NCBI GenBank assembly: GCA_964490435.1 | Contig: CAZBCF010000001.1 | Span: forward strand, 1 to 64,000 | Source of the DNA: IMCC26077 sp964490435 | Lineage (GTDB): Bacteria > Actinomycetota > Actinomycetes > Nanopelagicales > Nanopelagicaceae | Reading direction: 5' to 3' | DNA length: 64,000 bases | Shown: piece by piece, positions 35,044-43,191 of the stretch | Numbering within the stretch: the stretch's first letter is position 1 | Layout of the letters: each line of letters starts with the position of its first letter | Translations under genes and position numbers: made by a program | Notes under the pieces: generated by a model | What the model was told of the DNA's origin: nothing | What the model saw: only the letters and a program-made list of their open reading frames with translations | Databases searched by the model: none

Positions 35044-35394
35044 TTATTCTGAGGGAAGAGCACGTAAATGTCCACGCCGACCAATTGTTGGTTGATTGTG
35101 GTCTGCTGTGTTTGAGATAACGCTCCGGACCGCTTCAGCAATTGCGAGCAGATCATCATCGCTAGGTCCGGGTTCAATCTCTTCGGTGGTGAGCCGAATG
35201 AGCTCCCAACCTTTAGGCGCGGTCAATTTGCCACCATGATCTGCACATAAGTCATAACTATGTGGTTCGGCATATGTTGCAAGCGGACCGAGCACGACCG
35301 TGGAGTCGCTGTAGATATAAGTCAACGTCACAACGGCGGGCGCAGCGCAACTTGTGCGGGTGCACCTTCGGGTCGCTGGTCGCAACTTTGCCAT
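35044..35394 (-). CDS. DUF3499-family protein
   Basis: A 116-residue protein (Rv3258c family). CTRTSC near residue 11 and LCADHG near residue 49 give Cys/His positions that suggest a zinc site; PKGWELIRL is the conserved end of the domain, followed by a variable tail. The family is confined to actinobacteria and lies beside manB as here. Function unknown. A minus-strand TAACGT box 6 nt before ATG suggests a leaderless start for the manB-manA-ahcY-mtrAB run. Confidence 0.88.
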   Translation of the reverse strand: MAKLRPATRRCTRTSCAAPAVVTLTYIYSDSTVVLGPLATYAEPHSYDLCADHGGKLTAPKGWELIRLTTEEIEPGPSDDDLLAIAEAVRSVISNTADHNQPTIGRRGHLRALPSE

Positions 35395-35400
35395 GGGTAA

Positions 35401-35406
35401 ACGTTA
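35401..35406 (-). promoter_or_regulatory. Predicted -10 box, leaderless DUF3499 operon
   Basis: Minus-strand TAACGT, 6 nt before ATG 35394, in the 107-bp space after the DUF5719 gene. If correct it drives DUF3499, manB, the Trm112-like gene, manA and probably ahcY-mtrA-mtrB. Confidence 0.5.
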
Positions 35407-35501
35407 TAACTTAGAGACTTTGCTGCTGGGGATGCCACTCCGATTGGTCGACCCTTTCATGCTCTCACCCTCTTTATAGGCTTTATATGCTTTGTGTGGC
35501 G

Positions 35502-36812
35502 CTATTTCGCCGTGGGGATATAAAGGTCAGAGTCAACTATCGGCAATGCGGTCAACTCTTTCGCTTGCGCGGGCGCGAGCGTCGTTGTGCTTACCCCTGA
35601 CGGGCTTCGCATAGTGAAAGCCAAGTAAATCGGATCAGTAGTAGTTGTGAATTCAATCGTGCGCGCAGTATCAGGAACCTTCCAGACCGCCATCGAATCA
35701 ACGGAAATCTTCTGAGCGCTTCTGGAGCCACCAATTTTTACTACTGCGAAATTGACCTCTTTAGCAGCGGTAACTATCGATAGAAACCCGCTCTGCTCGG
35801 GTAATGCGATTGGCTCACCGCGCGTTGCCTCTGCTGGGCTCGACCAGAGCAACTCACGCTGCTTGTCGAAAGACCCTCTCGTCAAAGTACTGGCGATCAA
35901 AGGTTCGCTAGAACGAACCTCAAGCGAGTAAAGCCGATCCTTTGGCAAATTCGCCAAATCCACTTCGACCACTCTTTGAGCTGGAACCCGAATTGAATCT
36001 AATCCGACTGGAGCAAATACACCCGAAGGCGAGATGTAATTCACTTGGATGACGGCGTCGCTCTCTCCAGGGACGAAAAGTCTGAGTTTCTGCGCAGAGA
36101 GTTTTGAGTTCTTGGCAAATTTAGTTCCGGGAATGCCGATCATCATCACTTGCTTGCTCGGCGCAGGATTAGATGTGACATAATCTCCACCATAAGTAGT
36201 CAATCCTTTCCGCCGTTCATCAAATAGCGTCGCACTTACTAATCCAGAGCGGGAAATCAAGTGGAATGCCGTGAGTTTCTTACCTGGAGTGAAAGTGGTG
36301 AGTGAATAGTTCTTGGTGCTACGGGCCGGGATGGTGAGGGTGCGCGAAGATTCACTGCCATCTTCACTCCATAACTCGACTTCGAGAATTGCTTTACCCA
36401 GGTTCTCATTCGTAAATTGGAAGTAACCGAGGCTAGACACATCCGCCGTACCGCCAATAAACCAAAACTCCCCGGCCGATGACTTGCACTGCTCAAGTGC
36501 TAGCCACGTCGCGCTCTTTGACGTGACCACGATCGGAGTTGCCGAGTCACCATCGACTGCTCGAGCTTTACTTGTGAGCGCAACTGCACGCTGTGGGCTC
36601 TTCTTAAACGTTCGATTCTTTTTATCAATAACAGCGCTTTTCGTCCCCTTGCCACCGAACTGGATTGAGCCACTACTTTTGTCGCTCTTTGCCGGGCAGA
36701 TGAAAGTCGAAACGCTCTCGACATACTCTCGACTGATTGGTGAATTCGAGATTGTGGTAGTCATCATGACCAAGACTATAAATCCGATCAAGATTGCAAT
36801 GCGTGCTCTCAT
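35502..36812 (-). CDS. DUF5719-family exported protein
   Basis: A 436-residue protein with one N-terminal signal-anchor helix (about residues 4-22) and an all-beta extracellular part rich in Ser, Thr and Val. Position between the GT2 gene and DUF3499 and the domain layout match DUF5719. The last segment has repeated short strands ending in LTALPIVDSDLYIPTAK. No catalytic motif is evident. ATG overlaps the GT2 stop by 4 nt (ATGA), so the two are probably made together, consistent with a role in exporting or displaying a glycan. Confidence 0.8.
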   Translation of the reverse strand: MRARIAILIGFIVLVMMTTTISNSPISREYVESVSTFICPAKSDKSSGSIQFGGKGTKSAVIDKKNRTFKKSPQRAVALTSKARAVDGDSATPIVVTSKSATWLALEQCKSSAGEFWFIGGTADVSSLGYFQFTNENLGKAILEVELWSEDGSESSRTLTIPARSTKNYSLTTFTPGKKLTAFHLISRSGLVSATLFDERRKGLTTYGGDYVTSNPAPSKQVMMIGIPGTKFAKNSKLSAQKLRLFVPGESDAVIQVNYISPSGVFAPVGLDSIRVPAQRVVEVDLANLPKDRLYSLEVRSSEPLIASTLTRGSFDKQRELLWSSPAEATRGEPIALPEQSGFLSIVTAAKEVNFAVVKIGGSRSAQKISVDSMAVWKVPDTARTIEFTTTTDPIYLAFTMRSPSGVSTTTLAPAQAKELTALPIVDSDLYIPTAK

Positions 36813-39800
36813 GACACTTCCTCATCGGAGAGCTCTGACTGGCGCCTGCCACGAGGGAGCGCGAAGAAGATAAGTAGACCAAGAACTGCCAACTGTAGAG
36901 AGATTCCAGCGCGATACGTTGTTCCGTCATGGAAGAGCACTACTCGCCCGGCATCGGGAATGCTGAACTCAATAAGTCCTAGTTCAGATTTCTTGGGTGC
37001 AAGAACTTTCCCACCCTGCAAGACCCTCCAGCGCGAATCAAAAAGTTCGGCGATAAATAACTTTCCGGGCCCGGCAACATCGAACTCAGCTCCCACACGT
37101 TCCGATGGAATCTTTTGTAGCTCTGCGTCAGACTCTGCACCGAGGAAAGTGATCCGAGAGGTTAAACCTGAAACCTCCCACAAGATTCCATCAGCCGTGG
37201 CAGAGAGTCGAGACAATCCACCAATGCCATCGATCTTTCGCGCTAATTGTTGATTGTTCCTTCCGTTCTCAAGATAGATGTAGCGGATCCCAAATTTCGC
37301 CAACGTTGCGGCTGGAGCATCTCCAGCGCCCGCAGTGATCTCTCCAACAGTTTTCGTCAATAGCGCCGACTCTCTCCCAACTGAGGTGAGTTCACCAAAG
37401 GTGACATCTCGTTCGCGCAGAACTACGTAAGAGAAATTTTGGATACGACTTTGTCCGAGGGCGCTGCCGCTCTCATTTCGAAGAATGAGCGTCTTGGGTC
37501 TATCAGGGTTCTCAGTCGCAGAAGCGATGAAAGCTGGCAAGACTTTCGATGTAACAGTTCGGACTGGAGCCTTCGCCGCACTGAAAACCAACCAGGTGAG
37601 GTTTATCGCGATAACCAAGCCGACCACTATCGCCACCCCTGCAGTAGCAAAATGATTATGTCCCAGCGACGAAGAGCGCAAGCGCGTCATTCTTCCAGCA
37701 CCTAAAATCACAGTGGCTCGGGCTGCGAAGAAGGTGGATAAAGCAAGGAATCCACCAGGCCATATCTGATGTGAGAGTGAATCGCCCACAACGCTCACTG
37801 ATATCGAGCCAGTGAGTGCCGCAAGGAATAGAGAAGTAAGGATTGCCAGGGCGTCTATCAAAGCCGTTCGAGAGAACAACGCAGCTATCGCAATCAACAA
37901 CGTCGCGCTCACGATATAGATTGGCGCATGATTGAACGGTTGCAGATTCCCGAGCAGCACGTGGAGCGACGATGCAATCGGTGCTGGCACTCCTTGATCG
38001 ATAAACAACTGGCCAGGCTGGAGAATGTTAGCCACGCTCCATGGCGCTAATGCAAGAAAAGCGCCGACAATTATCACGAGGTACATCAACGCTCGTCTGA
38101 TAAGTATCTTTGTATCAACGCTTCGCAGACGAAGGTAGACCAGATGGGCACCAAGGAAAATGAAAGCAGCGCAGAATATTTGAAATGAGATCGCTGAGGT
38201 AAGTGCTAGCGCAATCGCGCTTACGCAGATTCTTCGCCACGAAATATTGTCATGCACCGAGTCGGTCGTATCGACGCTGTTAGGAATGCTGGAAAACAAA
38301 GGTGCGAAAATCAGCGCGACAATCGGCAGAATAATGATCAGTGCTAACGTGCTCAACAGCCCCACATTTATCGAGCTGACCATCAAAGCAGATGATGCGT
38401 ACATCAGACCCGACCCAATCGCGACCCAACGACTTGCACCAAAGCGGCGCGCAAAGAGATACATCGTGAGAAGTGCCAAAACAGGCGCTAAAAAGAAGAG
38501 CGTTGTGACGAAGAGCGCTGGGTTTGCTCCTGTAATGAGCGAGAGAATTGCCAAGAGCGGAGTGAATGGATGGCTGGTTTGACCCGATCCCATACCAAGG
38601 ACATGCCACGATTGACCATAGAACTGCAGCGCAGCAAAGGCGCTATCACTCACTGCGGCGAGAGCGCCACCTGCGAGCGGACCAAAGCGCGCGCGGCTTG
38701 CAATAAGAACGAGTAATAGCAAGGGAACGAGAGTGAGCACGAGTGGCCTTGTGATTGTCTGCCGCCAGAAACCGGTCTGAACAGGAGCAAGTAGATCTCC
38801 TTCATACGCGTCATCACTATCAGTAAAGATGTTTCCGACGACTGGTTCAGGAAGGCGTTCTGTTCGACGCAGCAAGAGGTCGCGCACCCGCAGTGCGCCA
38901 AGTTTGAATTGCTCGCTCCACGGTGCAAGCAAAGGACGAATTACTCGAGCCGGCAAAAGTCGTTTCTTTCGACGGGCGCTCCGTGCCGCTCGAAGCCGAT
39001 CTAATCGGGTAAAAAGCAGAGCGACTGCTGCAACTTCGTCTAATGCGTAACCGGGAAGTTTGACGACGAGATAACCGAGCGCGCGAATGATGGCAGAGAG
39101 AAAAATCCGCAACGTGATCCATGGCAGCGTCCAGAGTGGCAGGTTTGCCAGAAGCACGAATGCAGCATGGCGCCGGTCAACGAGGTGCGGACGGTGAAAG
39201 GTCCCGCCTGCGACATCAATCTCTCGACGTTCGGTTGCTGCTGCCTCGGCATGGAAGACGCGTGCGCTCGTGACGCAGATGACTGAGTAACCGGCCATAT
39301 GCGCGCGCATGCCGAAATCGACATCGTCACGAAAGAGCGGAAGGTTCTCGTCGAAGCCACCTATCTCTTCGAAGAGATCTCGTCGGATCAACGCGCCTGC
39401 GGTGCTCACTGCCAAAACTGGAATCGCGCCATCACCATCATGTTGACCTTGGTCGCGTTCATTTCGCTCTAACCCGGTCCAGCGCGCACCGTTGTGCGCA
39501 ATGCTCACACCGATCTCGAGGAGATGATTGCGATCGTGCCATCCCAAAATCTTGGGGCCGGCAACACCCACGTTCGGTCGATCAGCGACTGCTGCAAGAA
39601 GTTCGGCGAGCGCATCGGGGGCAGGGGCGCAGTCATCATGTAAGAGCCACAGCCACTCGTCTTCGCGCTCAATCTGCGCGCCAGAATCATCGCGGAGCAG
39701 TACTTGTGGCGGCAGATGGGAAACTGCGAGCGCTACGGCGCGGCCAAATCCGCAATCGCGCTCACTCTCGAGGAGATCGATCCGTGAGTTTCTTAGTAAG

Positions 39801-39970
39801 TCAGCCGAACCGTCGCTGGAGCCAGTGTCGACTGCCGTGAGGAAATCAGGCGGGCGCTGCTGACTTGAAAGCGCGGCCACAACCTCAGGGAGCCATCGAG
39901 CCCCGTTATGGCTGACCAGGATGGCGCTGACTCTCTGCTGGCGTGGCAGCGGCGGGCTCTCAACCGACAT
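36809..39970 (-). CDS. Large membrane glycosyltransferase, GT2 family
   Basis: A 1053-residue fusion. The N-terminal ~300 residues are a GT-A/GT2 transferase: SAILVSHNGARWLPEV, TGSSDGS, LLHDDCAP (DxD-like Asp pair binding the metal and nucleotide sugar) and the acceptor-side FRDDVDFGMRAH. The rest holds about a dozen hydrophobic helices (from about residue 265, and again from about 410 to 780) and a soluble C-terminal domain before a last helix. It probably transfers a sugar to a lipid or envelope acceptor. Neighbouring manA/manB and an NDP-sugar enzyme suggest GDP-mannose or a derivative, which is inference. Confidence 0.85.
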   Translation of the reverse strand: MSVESPPLPRQQRVSAILVSHNGARWLPEVVAALSSQQRPPDFLTAVDTGSSDGSADLLRNSRIDLLESERDCGFGRAVALAVSHLPPQVLLRDDSGAQIEREDEWLWLLHDDCAPAPDALAELLAAVADRPNVGVAGPKILGWHDRNHLLEIGVSIAHNGARWTGLERNERDQGQHDGDGAIPVLAVSTAGALIRRDLFEEIGGFDENLPLFRDDVDFGMRAHMAGYSVICVTSARVFHAEAAATERREIDVAGGTFHRPHLVDRRHAAFVLLANLPLWTLPWITLRIFLSAIIRALGYLVVKLPGYALDEVAAVALLFTRLDRLRAARSARRKKRLLPARVIRPLLAPWSEQFKLGALRVRDLLLRRTERLPEPVVGNIFTDSDDAYEGDLLAPVQTGFWRQTITRPLVLTLVPLLLLVLIASRARFGPLAGGALAAVSDSAFAALQFYGQSWHVLGMGSGQTSHPFTPLLAILSLITGANPALFVTTLFFLAPVLALLTMYLFARRFGASRWVAIGSGLMYASSALMVSSINVGLLSTLALIIILPIVALIFAPLFSSIPNSVDTTDSVHDNISWRRICVSAIALALTSAISFQIFCAAFIFLGAHLVYLRLRSVDTKILIRRALMYLVIIVGAFLALAPWSVANILQPGQLFIDQGVPAPIASSLHVLLGNLQPFNHAPIYIVSATLLIAIAALFSRTALIDALAILTSLFLAALTGSISVSVVGDSLSHQIWPGGFLALSTFFAARATVILGAGRMTRLRSSSLGHNHFATAGVAIVVGLVIAINLTWLVFSAAKAPVRTVTSKVLPAFIASATENPDRPKTLILRNESGSALGQSRIQNFSYVVLRERDVTFGELTSVGRESALLTKTVGEITAGAGDAPAATLAKFGIRYIYLENGRNNQQLARKIDGIGGLSRLSATADGILWEVSGLTSRITFLGAESDAELQKIPSERVGAEFDVAGPGKLFIAELFDSRWRVLQGGKVLAPKKSELGLIEFSIPDAGRVVLFHDGTTYRAGISLQLAVLGLLIFFALPRGRRQSELSDEEVS

Positions 39971-39976
39971 GCGACA

Positions 39977-39982
39977 ACCCTA
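39977..39982 (-). promoter_or_regulatory. Predicted -10 box, leaderless GT2 gene
   Basis: Minus-strand TAGGGT, 6 nt before ATG 39970; no ribosome site is present. Confidence 0.5.
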
Positions 39983-40028
39983 GGGCGCGTGGCTTAAAAG
40001 TGGGCCCTCGCCCCGGATTTAGCGGGTA

Positions 40029-40289
40029 TTACGCGGGCCGGCGCTTGAGGCGACGACGCTCTCGCTCGGAGAGGCCACCCCAAATTCCAAAGCGCTCATC
40101 ATGTGCGAGCGCATATTCCAAACACTCACTGCGCACCTCACAGGAGAGACATACTCGCTTTGCCTCTCGAGTTGATCCGCCTTTCTCGGGGAAGAAGGCC
40201 TCTGGATCAGTTTCGGCACAGAGCGCTCGCTCCTGCCAAGAAAGTTCTGCAGGGTTTCCACCCTCGAACGGCGTGAGCGGTGCGCTCAT
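40029..40289 (-). CDS. whiB2: WhiB2-type iron-sulphur transcription regulator
   Basis: An 86-residue WhiB protein whose last ~68 residues match WhiB2/WhmD closely. Cluster ligands are Cys24, Cys47, Cys50 and Cys56; FGIWGGLSERERRRLKRR is the turn and basic tail. WhiB2 controls septation and division genes in actinobacteria, acting with WhiA in sporulating species. AGGGG lies 6 nt before ATG. Gene order (GT2, whiB2, nucleotidyltransferase) is typical of actinobacteria. Confidence 0.96.
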   Translation of the reverse strand: MSAPLTPFEGGNPAELSWQERALCAETDPEAFFPEKGGSTREAKRVCLSCEVRSECLEYALAHDERFGIWGGLSERERRRLKRRPA

Positions 40290-40368
40290 CTAAAGCCCCT
40301 AACGTCTCGCGTCTAGCAGTTGAAAGAACCTAGGGAGAATTACACGCGTGTAACTCCCTTTCGTCAAG

Positions 40369-41409
40369 TTAGGTGGAGGATGAATTTTCGCCCTCTCCTA
40401 AATGTCGACTATTGGGGGCGACCACAGTTGTTCGACCGCCGAAGATACACCGGTCGATGAATGCTCCTGAACCAACAACCACGCCATCGCCGATAATCGA
40501 ATCCGAAATCTGGACCCCGGCTCCAATCTGCACACCATCTCCGATCATGCTTCGCTCGATGACCACTCCCTCCGCGACCGTCGCCGCACCCACTGCTGAA
40601 CCGATGCTGACCTGGACGGTGCTATCGATTCTGGCCCGAGGGTCGATGAAACGCTGTCCGGGAAAAGTTGTAGCAGACGACACTGCGGGGGAACGAAAGA
40701 GCCCAGTGAGTAGGTCGACGGAGGCCTTCTTCAGCGCTGCAGGCGTTCCAATATCAATCCAGTACTCATTGCTCGTAAAACTCCATAGCCGCTTCTTCTC
40801 GGCGAGAAGGTTAGGAAAAGTTTCACGTTCCACACTGACGATCTGCCCTTGGGGAATCGCATCCACGATTGCTCGCGTGAAGATGTAACAGCCTGCGTTG
40901 ATCAGAAGTGACGGAGGATTCTCTGACTTCTCAACAAACTGGAGGATTCGACCTTCGTGGTCGATGGGCACAGAACCGTAAGCGCGGGCATCTTCAACTT
41001 CGATGAGGTGCAAAGTGACATCAGCCTGCATACGTTGATGTAGGGATATCTGTGCGCTGATGTCGTGCGCGCTCAGAATGTCTCCGTTAAGTACGGCAAC
41101 GGGTTCGCTGGCGCTACTGTGCAAACGAGTGGTCGCATTGGCGATTGCCCCTCCTGTACCTAGTGGTACCTCTTCGATTGCATGAACAATCTCAATTCCA
41201 AAACGGGAACCATCTCCGAGAAACTCCAGAAATTGCTCGTTTTTGTATGAGGTCGCCACGATGATTCGCGATATCCCATGTTCCTTTGCGTAACCGATTT
41301 GATGAGCAATAAATGGGACTCCCGCAACCTTCAGCATCGGTTTTGCAGTGTCGATAGTCAGCGGCAGTAGGCGCGTTCCCTTGCCGCCCACAAGCAAAAT
41401 TGCTTCCAT
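40369..41409 (-). CDS. Mannose-1-phosphate guanylyltransferase-like NDP-sugar synthase
   Basis: A 346-residue nucleotidyltransferase. The N-terminal Rossmann-like domain has LLVGGKGTRLLPLT (nucleotide loop), KPMLKVAGVPFI, and VPLGTGGAIANA; the C-terminal ~100 residues form a left-handed beta helix of hexapeptide repeats (VQIGAGVQISDSIIGDGV). It is the equivalent of Rv3264c, which makes GDP-mannose from mannose 1-phosphate, but RmlA-like enzymes look similar, so the base specificity is inferred from the manA-manB context. It follows dapC by 8 bp. Confidence 0.85.
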   Translation of the reverse strand: MEAILLVGGKGTRLLPLTIDTAKPMLKVAGVPFIAHQIGYAKEHGISRIIVATSYKNEQFLEFLGDGSRFGIEIVHAIEEVPLGTGGAIANATTRLHSSASEPVAVLNGDILSAHDISAQISLHQRMQADVTLHLIEVEDARAYGSVPIDHEGRILQFVEKSENPPSLLINAGCYIFTRAIVDAIPQGQIVSVERETFPNLLAEKKRLWSFTSNEYWIDIGTPAALKKASVDLLTGLFRSPAVSSATTFPGQRFIDPRARIDSTVQVSIGSAVGAATVAEGVVIERSMIGDGVQIGAGVQISDSIIGDGVVVGSGAFIDRCIFGGRTTVVAPNSRHLGEGENSSST

Positions 41410-41417
41410 GACGTTAT

Positions 41418-42476
41418 TTACGCAAGTCGCTCTGCGGCGCGCTCAATATCGGCATCTGTTGCAGTAAGCGCAATGCGCACGTGATGGGAACCCTTCTCGC
41501 CATAGAAGACTCCCGGCGTAATCAAGATGCCGCGCTCGGCTGCCCAACTCACGCTCTGCCAACACTCCACGCCTCGAGTTGCCCAGAGGTAGAGTCCAGC
41601 CTCGGAATGTTCGATAGTAAAACCTGCTGTGTGCAACGCGCTCATCAATCGCTGCCGTCGATTACGGTAGCGCTCCTTCTGCAGCGCAATCTCGGATGGA
41701 TCATCGAGCGCAGCTGCCATCGCACTTTGAATGGGCGCAGGCATGATGAGCCCTAAATGCTTTCGCACTTCGCGAATCTGAGCGATTAACTCTGGGTCTC
41801 CAGCAATGAATGCTGCTCGATAACCAGCCGCGTTGAAACTCTTAGACAGTGAATGCACAATCAGTAAACCCGAAGTATCACCATCTGCTTCGTGCAACAG
41901 GGAGACCGGAGCGCTCTCCCATCCCAACTCGAAATAACACTCATCGCTCACAACGATCGTGTTCGTCTGCTTCGACCATTCGATAATTCTTCGCAACTGG
42001 CTCGCACTCAAAACGCGACCATGTGGATTGGCTGGTGAGTTGACCCAGACCATGTCGGCATCAATAGGCCAACTCTCAAGGTCATCGCTAACCGTTTGAC
42101 ACTTGGCTCCGGCGACTATCCCACCAACAAGATAGGTCGGGTAGGCAAGTTCTGGAATTAAGACCTTCTTCGCTTGGAGCAGAGTCGGCAATAGTCCTAC
42201 CAACTCCTTGGAACCTATCGTCGGAAGGAAATCGAACTCGCCCACTGGAAGGAATTTGGACCTTACCCAGCGCTCCACACTCGCTCGCAGTTGCGCACTG
42301 CCTATGGTCAACGGATAACCAGGTGCATTGCCGGCTACTGCCAATCTCTCTTGCATGACCAGAGGCGAGTCATCAACTGGTGTGCCAATAGAGAGGTCGA
42401 TGAGCCCATCGCGATGCTCACTAGCACGCCTCTTGTAAGGCGCGAGCAGATCCCATGGGAAATCTGGCAGGCGCAC
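41418..42476 (-). CDS. dapC: Succinyldiaminopimelate transaminase
   Basis: A 352-residue class I/II aminotransferase of the actinobacterial DapC type, used in lysine and diaminopimelate synthesis. FPWDLLAPYKRRA and LIDLSIGTPVDDSP match DapC; NSPANPHG, VSDECYFEL and HSLSKSFNAAGYRAAF (with the PLP Lys) are the cofactor contacts. I start at GTG 42476, which has an AGAGAAG ribosome site; an ATG 39 bp upstream would overlap fdxA. The fdxA-dapC pair is conserved in actinobacteria. Confidence 0.9.
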   Translation of the reverse strand: MRLPDFPWDLLAPYKRRASEHRDGLIDLSIGTPVDDSPLVMQERLAVAGNAPGYPLTIGSAQLRASVERWVRSKFLPVGEFDFLPTIGSKELVGLLPTLLQAKKVLIPELAYPTYLVGGIVAGAKCQTVSDDLESWPIDADMVWVNSPANPHGRVLSASQLRRIIEWSKQTNTIVVSDECYFELGWESAPVSLLHEADGDTSGLLIVHSLSKSFNAAGYRAAFIAGDPELIAQIREVRKHLGLIMPAPIQSAMAAALDDPSEIALQKERYRNRRQRLMSALHTAGFTIEHSEAGLYLWATRGVECWQSVSWAAERGILITPGVFYGEKGSHHVRIALTATDADIERAAERLA

Positions 42477-42492
42477 GACGCTTCTTCTCTCA

Positions 42493-42807
42493 CTACCCTT
42501 TCGGGTGCGCCGCAACTACTGGGTGGTCGCCCTCTTGCGCGCCCACTTTGCTCGCTCCGCCCGGGGAGCCGAGTTCATTGAAATACTCTTCGTTTATCGC
42601 CTTGAATTCGCTGTATTCACCCGGGACATCGTCCTCGTAATAGATTGCTTCTACTGGACAAACTGGTTCGCATGCCCCGCAATCGACGCACTCATCCGGT
42701 TGGATGTAGAGCATCCGACCACCTTCGTAGATACAGTCAACAGGGCACTCCTCGATACAGGATTTATCCTTCACATCGATACATGGCCCGGCAATGATGT
42801 ACGTCAA
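42493..42807 (-). CDS. fdxA: 7Fe/8Fe ferredoxin FdxA
   Basis: A 104-residue seven-iron-type ferredoxin. Cys9, Cys17, Cys21, Cys25, and Cys40, Cys43, Cys46, Cys50 supply a [3Fe-4S] and a [4Fe-4S] cluster, with the N-terminal TYIIAGPCIDVKDKSCIEEC signature and an extended C-terminal tail. The start is TTG at 42807: no ATG or GTG exists before an in-frame stop, the protein aligns from this codon, and GGGGAG lies 6 nt upstream. Directly upstream is a striking 10-bp tandem repeat (42821-42890). Confidence 0.93.
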   Translation of the reverse strand: MTYIIAGPCIDVKDKSCIEECPVDCIYEGGRMLYIQPDECVDCGACEPVCPVEAIYYEDDVPGEYSEFKAINEEYFNELGSPGGASKVGAQEGDHPVVAAHPKG

Positions 42808-42820
42808 CGCAATCTCCCCT

Positions 42821-42890
42821 TACCTGAAGTTACCTGAAGTTACCTGAATTTACCTGAGCTGGCCTGCGCTGGCCTGCGCTGGCCTACTCA
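42821..42890. repeat. Seven-copy 10-bp tandem repeat upstream of fdxA
   Basis: Seven consecutive decamers in exact 10-bp register: TACCTGAAGT twice, TACCTGAATT, TACCTGAGCT, GGCCTGCGCT twice, and the diverged GGCCTACTCA. The CCT at positions 3-5 is kept in all seven, and CCTG and a final T in the first six. It begins one base upstream of the fdxA ribosome site, so it lies in the 5' leader or promoter. The period matches one DNA helical turn. Confidence 0.9.
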
Positions 42891-42957
42891 CAACGTATCC
42901 TCTCATTATTCTGCCTCGCACCACATTTTCCACTCTTTTTGCGTCTATTGGCGCTCT

Positions 42958-43191
42958 ATGCTGGTGAACATGCCAGACCAGGTCCACGAGCCCGCGCGCA
43001 ACGAGCAACGCGCCCCCGGCGCAGGTGATATCGGCGCTCGGGTGAGTATCCGTGTTCGAGATGAGGAGCCTGGCAAATTTCGAGATGTATTGGGCCACCT
43101 GGTCGATCTCAGCCATGTGCGCGATAAAAATGGAACGATCAAGGAGTTTGACCCTCATCTGATCGTGGCTTGGAAAAGGGTGGAGTCGTAG
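42958..43191 (+). CDS. Stand-alone SH3-like domain (Rv0428c N-terminal type)
   Basis: A 77-residue protein. The segment GARVSIRVRDEEPGKFRDVLGHLVDL followed by a VAWKRV end resembles the SH3-like N-terminal domain of Rv0428c-type GNAT acetyltransferases, but here no acetyltransferase domain follows: the stop is directly abutted by the cysS ATG. It may be a separate small subunit or a truncated remnant. A TATTGG sequence lies 6 nt before the ATG; a second ATG at 42970 is an alternative start. Confidence 0.6.
   Translation: MLVNMPDQVHEPARNEQRAPGAGDIGARVSIRVRDEEPGKFRDVLGHLVDLSHVRDKNGTIKEFDPHLIVAWKRVES

Noticed and set aside
42821..42890. Short CRISPR-like array
   Set aside because: Units are only 10 bp and directly adjacent, with no spacers and no cas genes.
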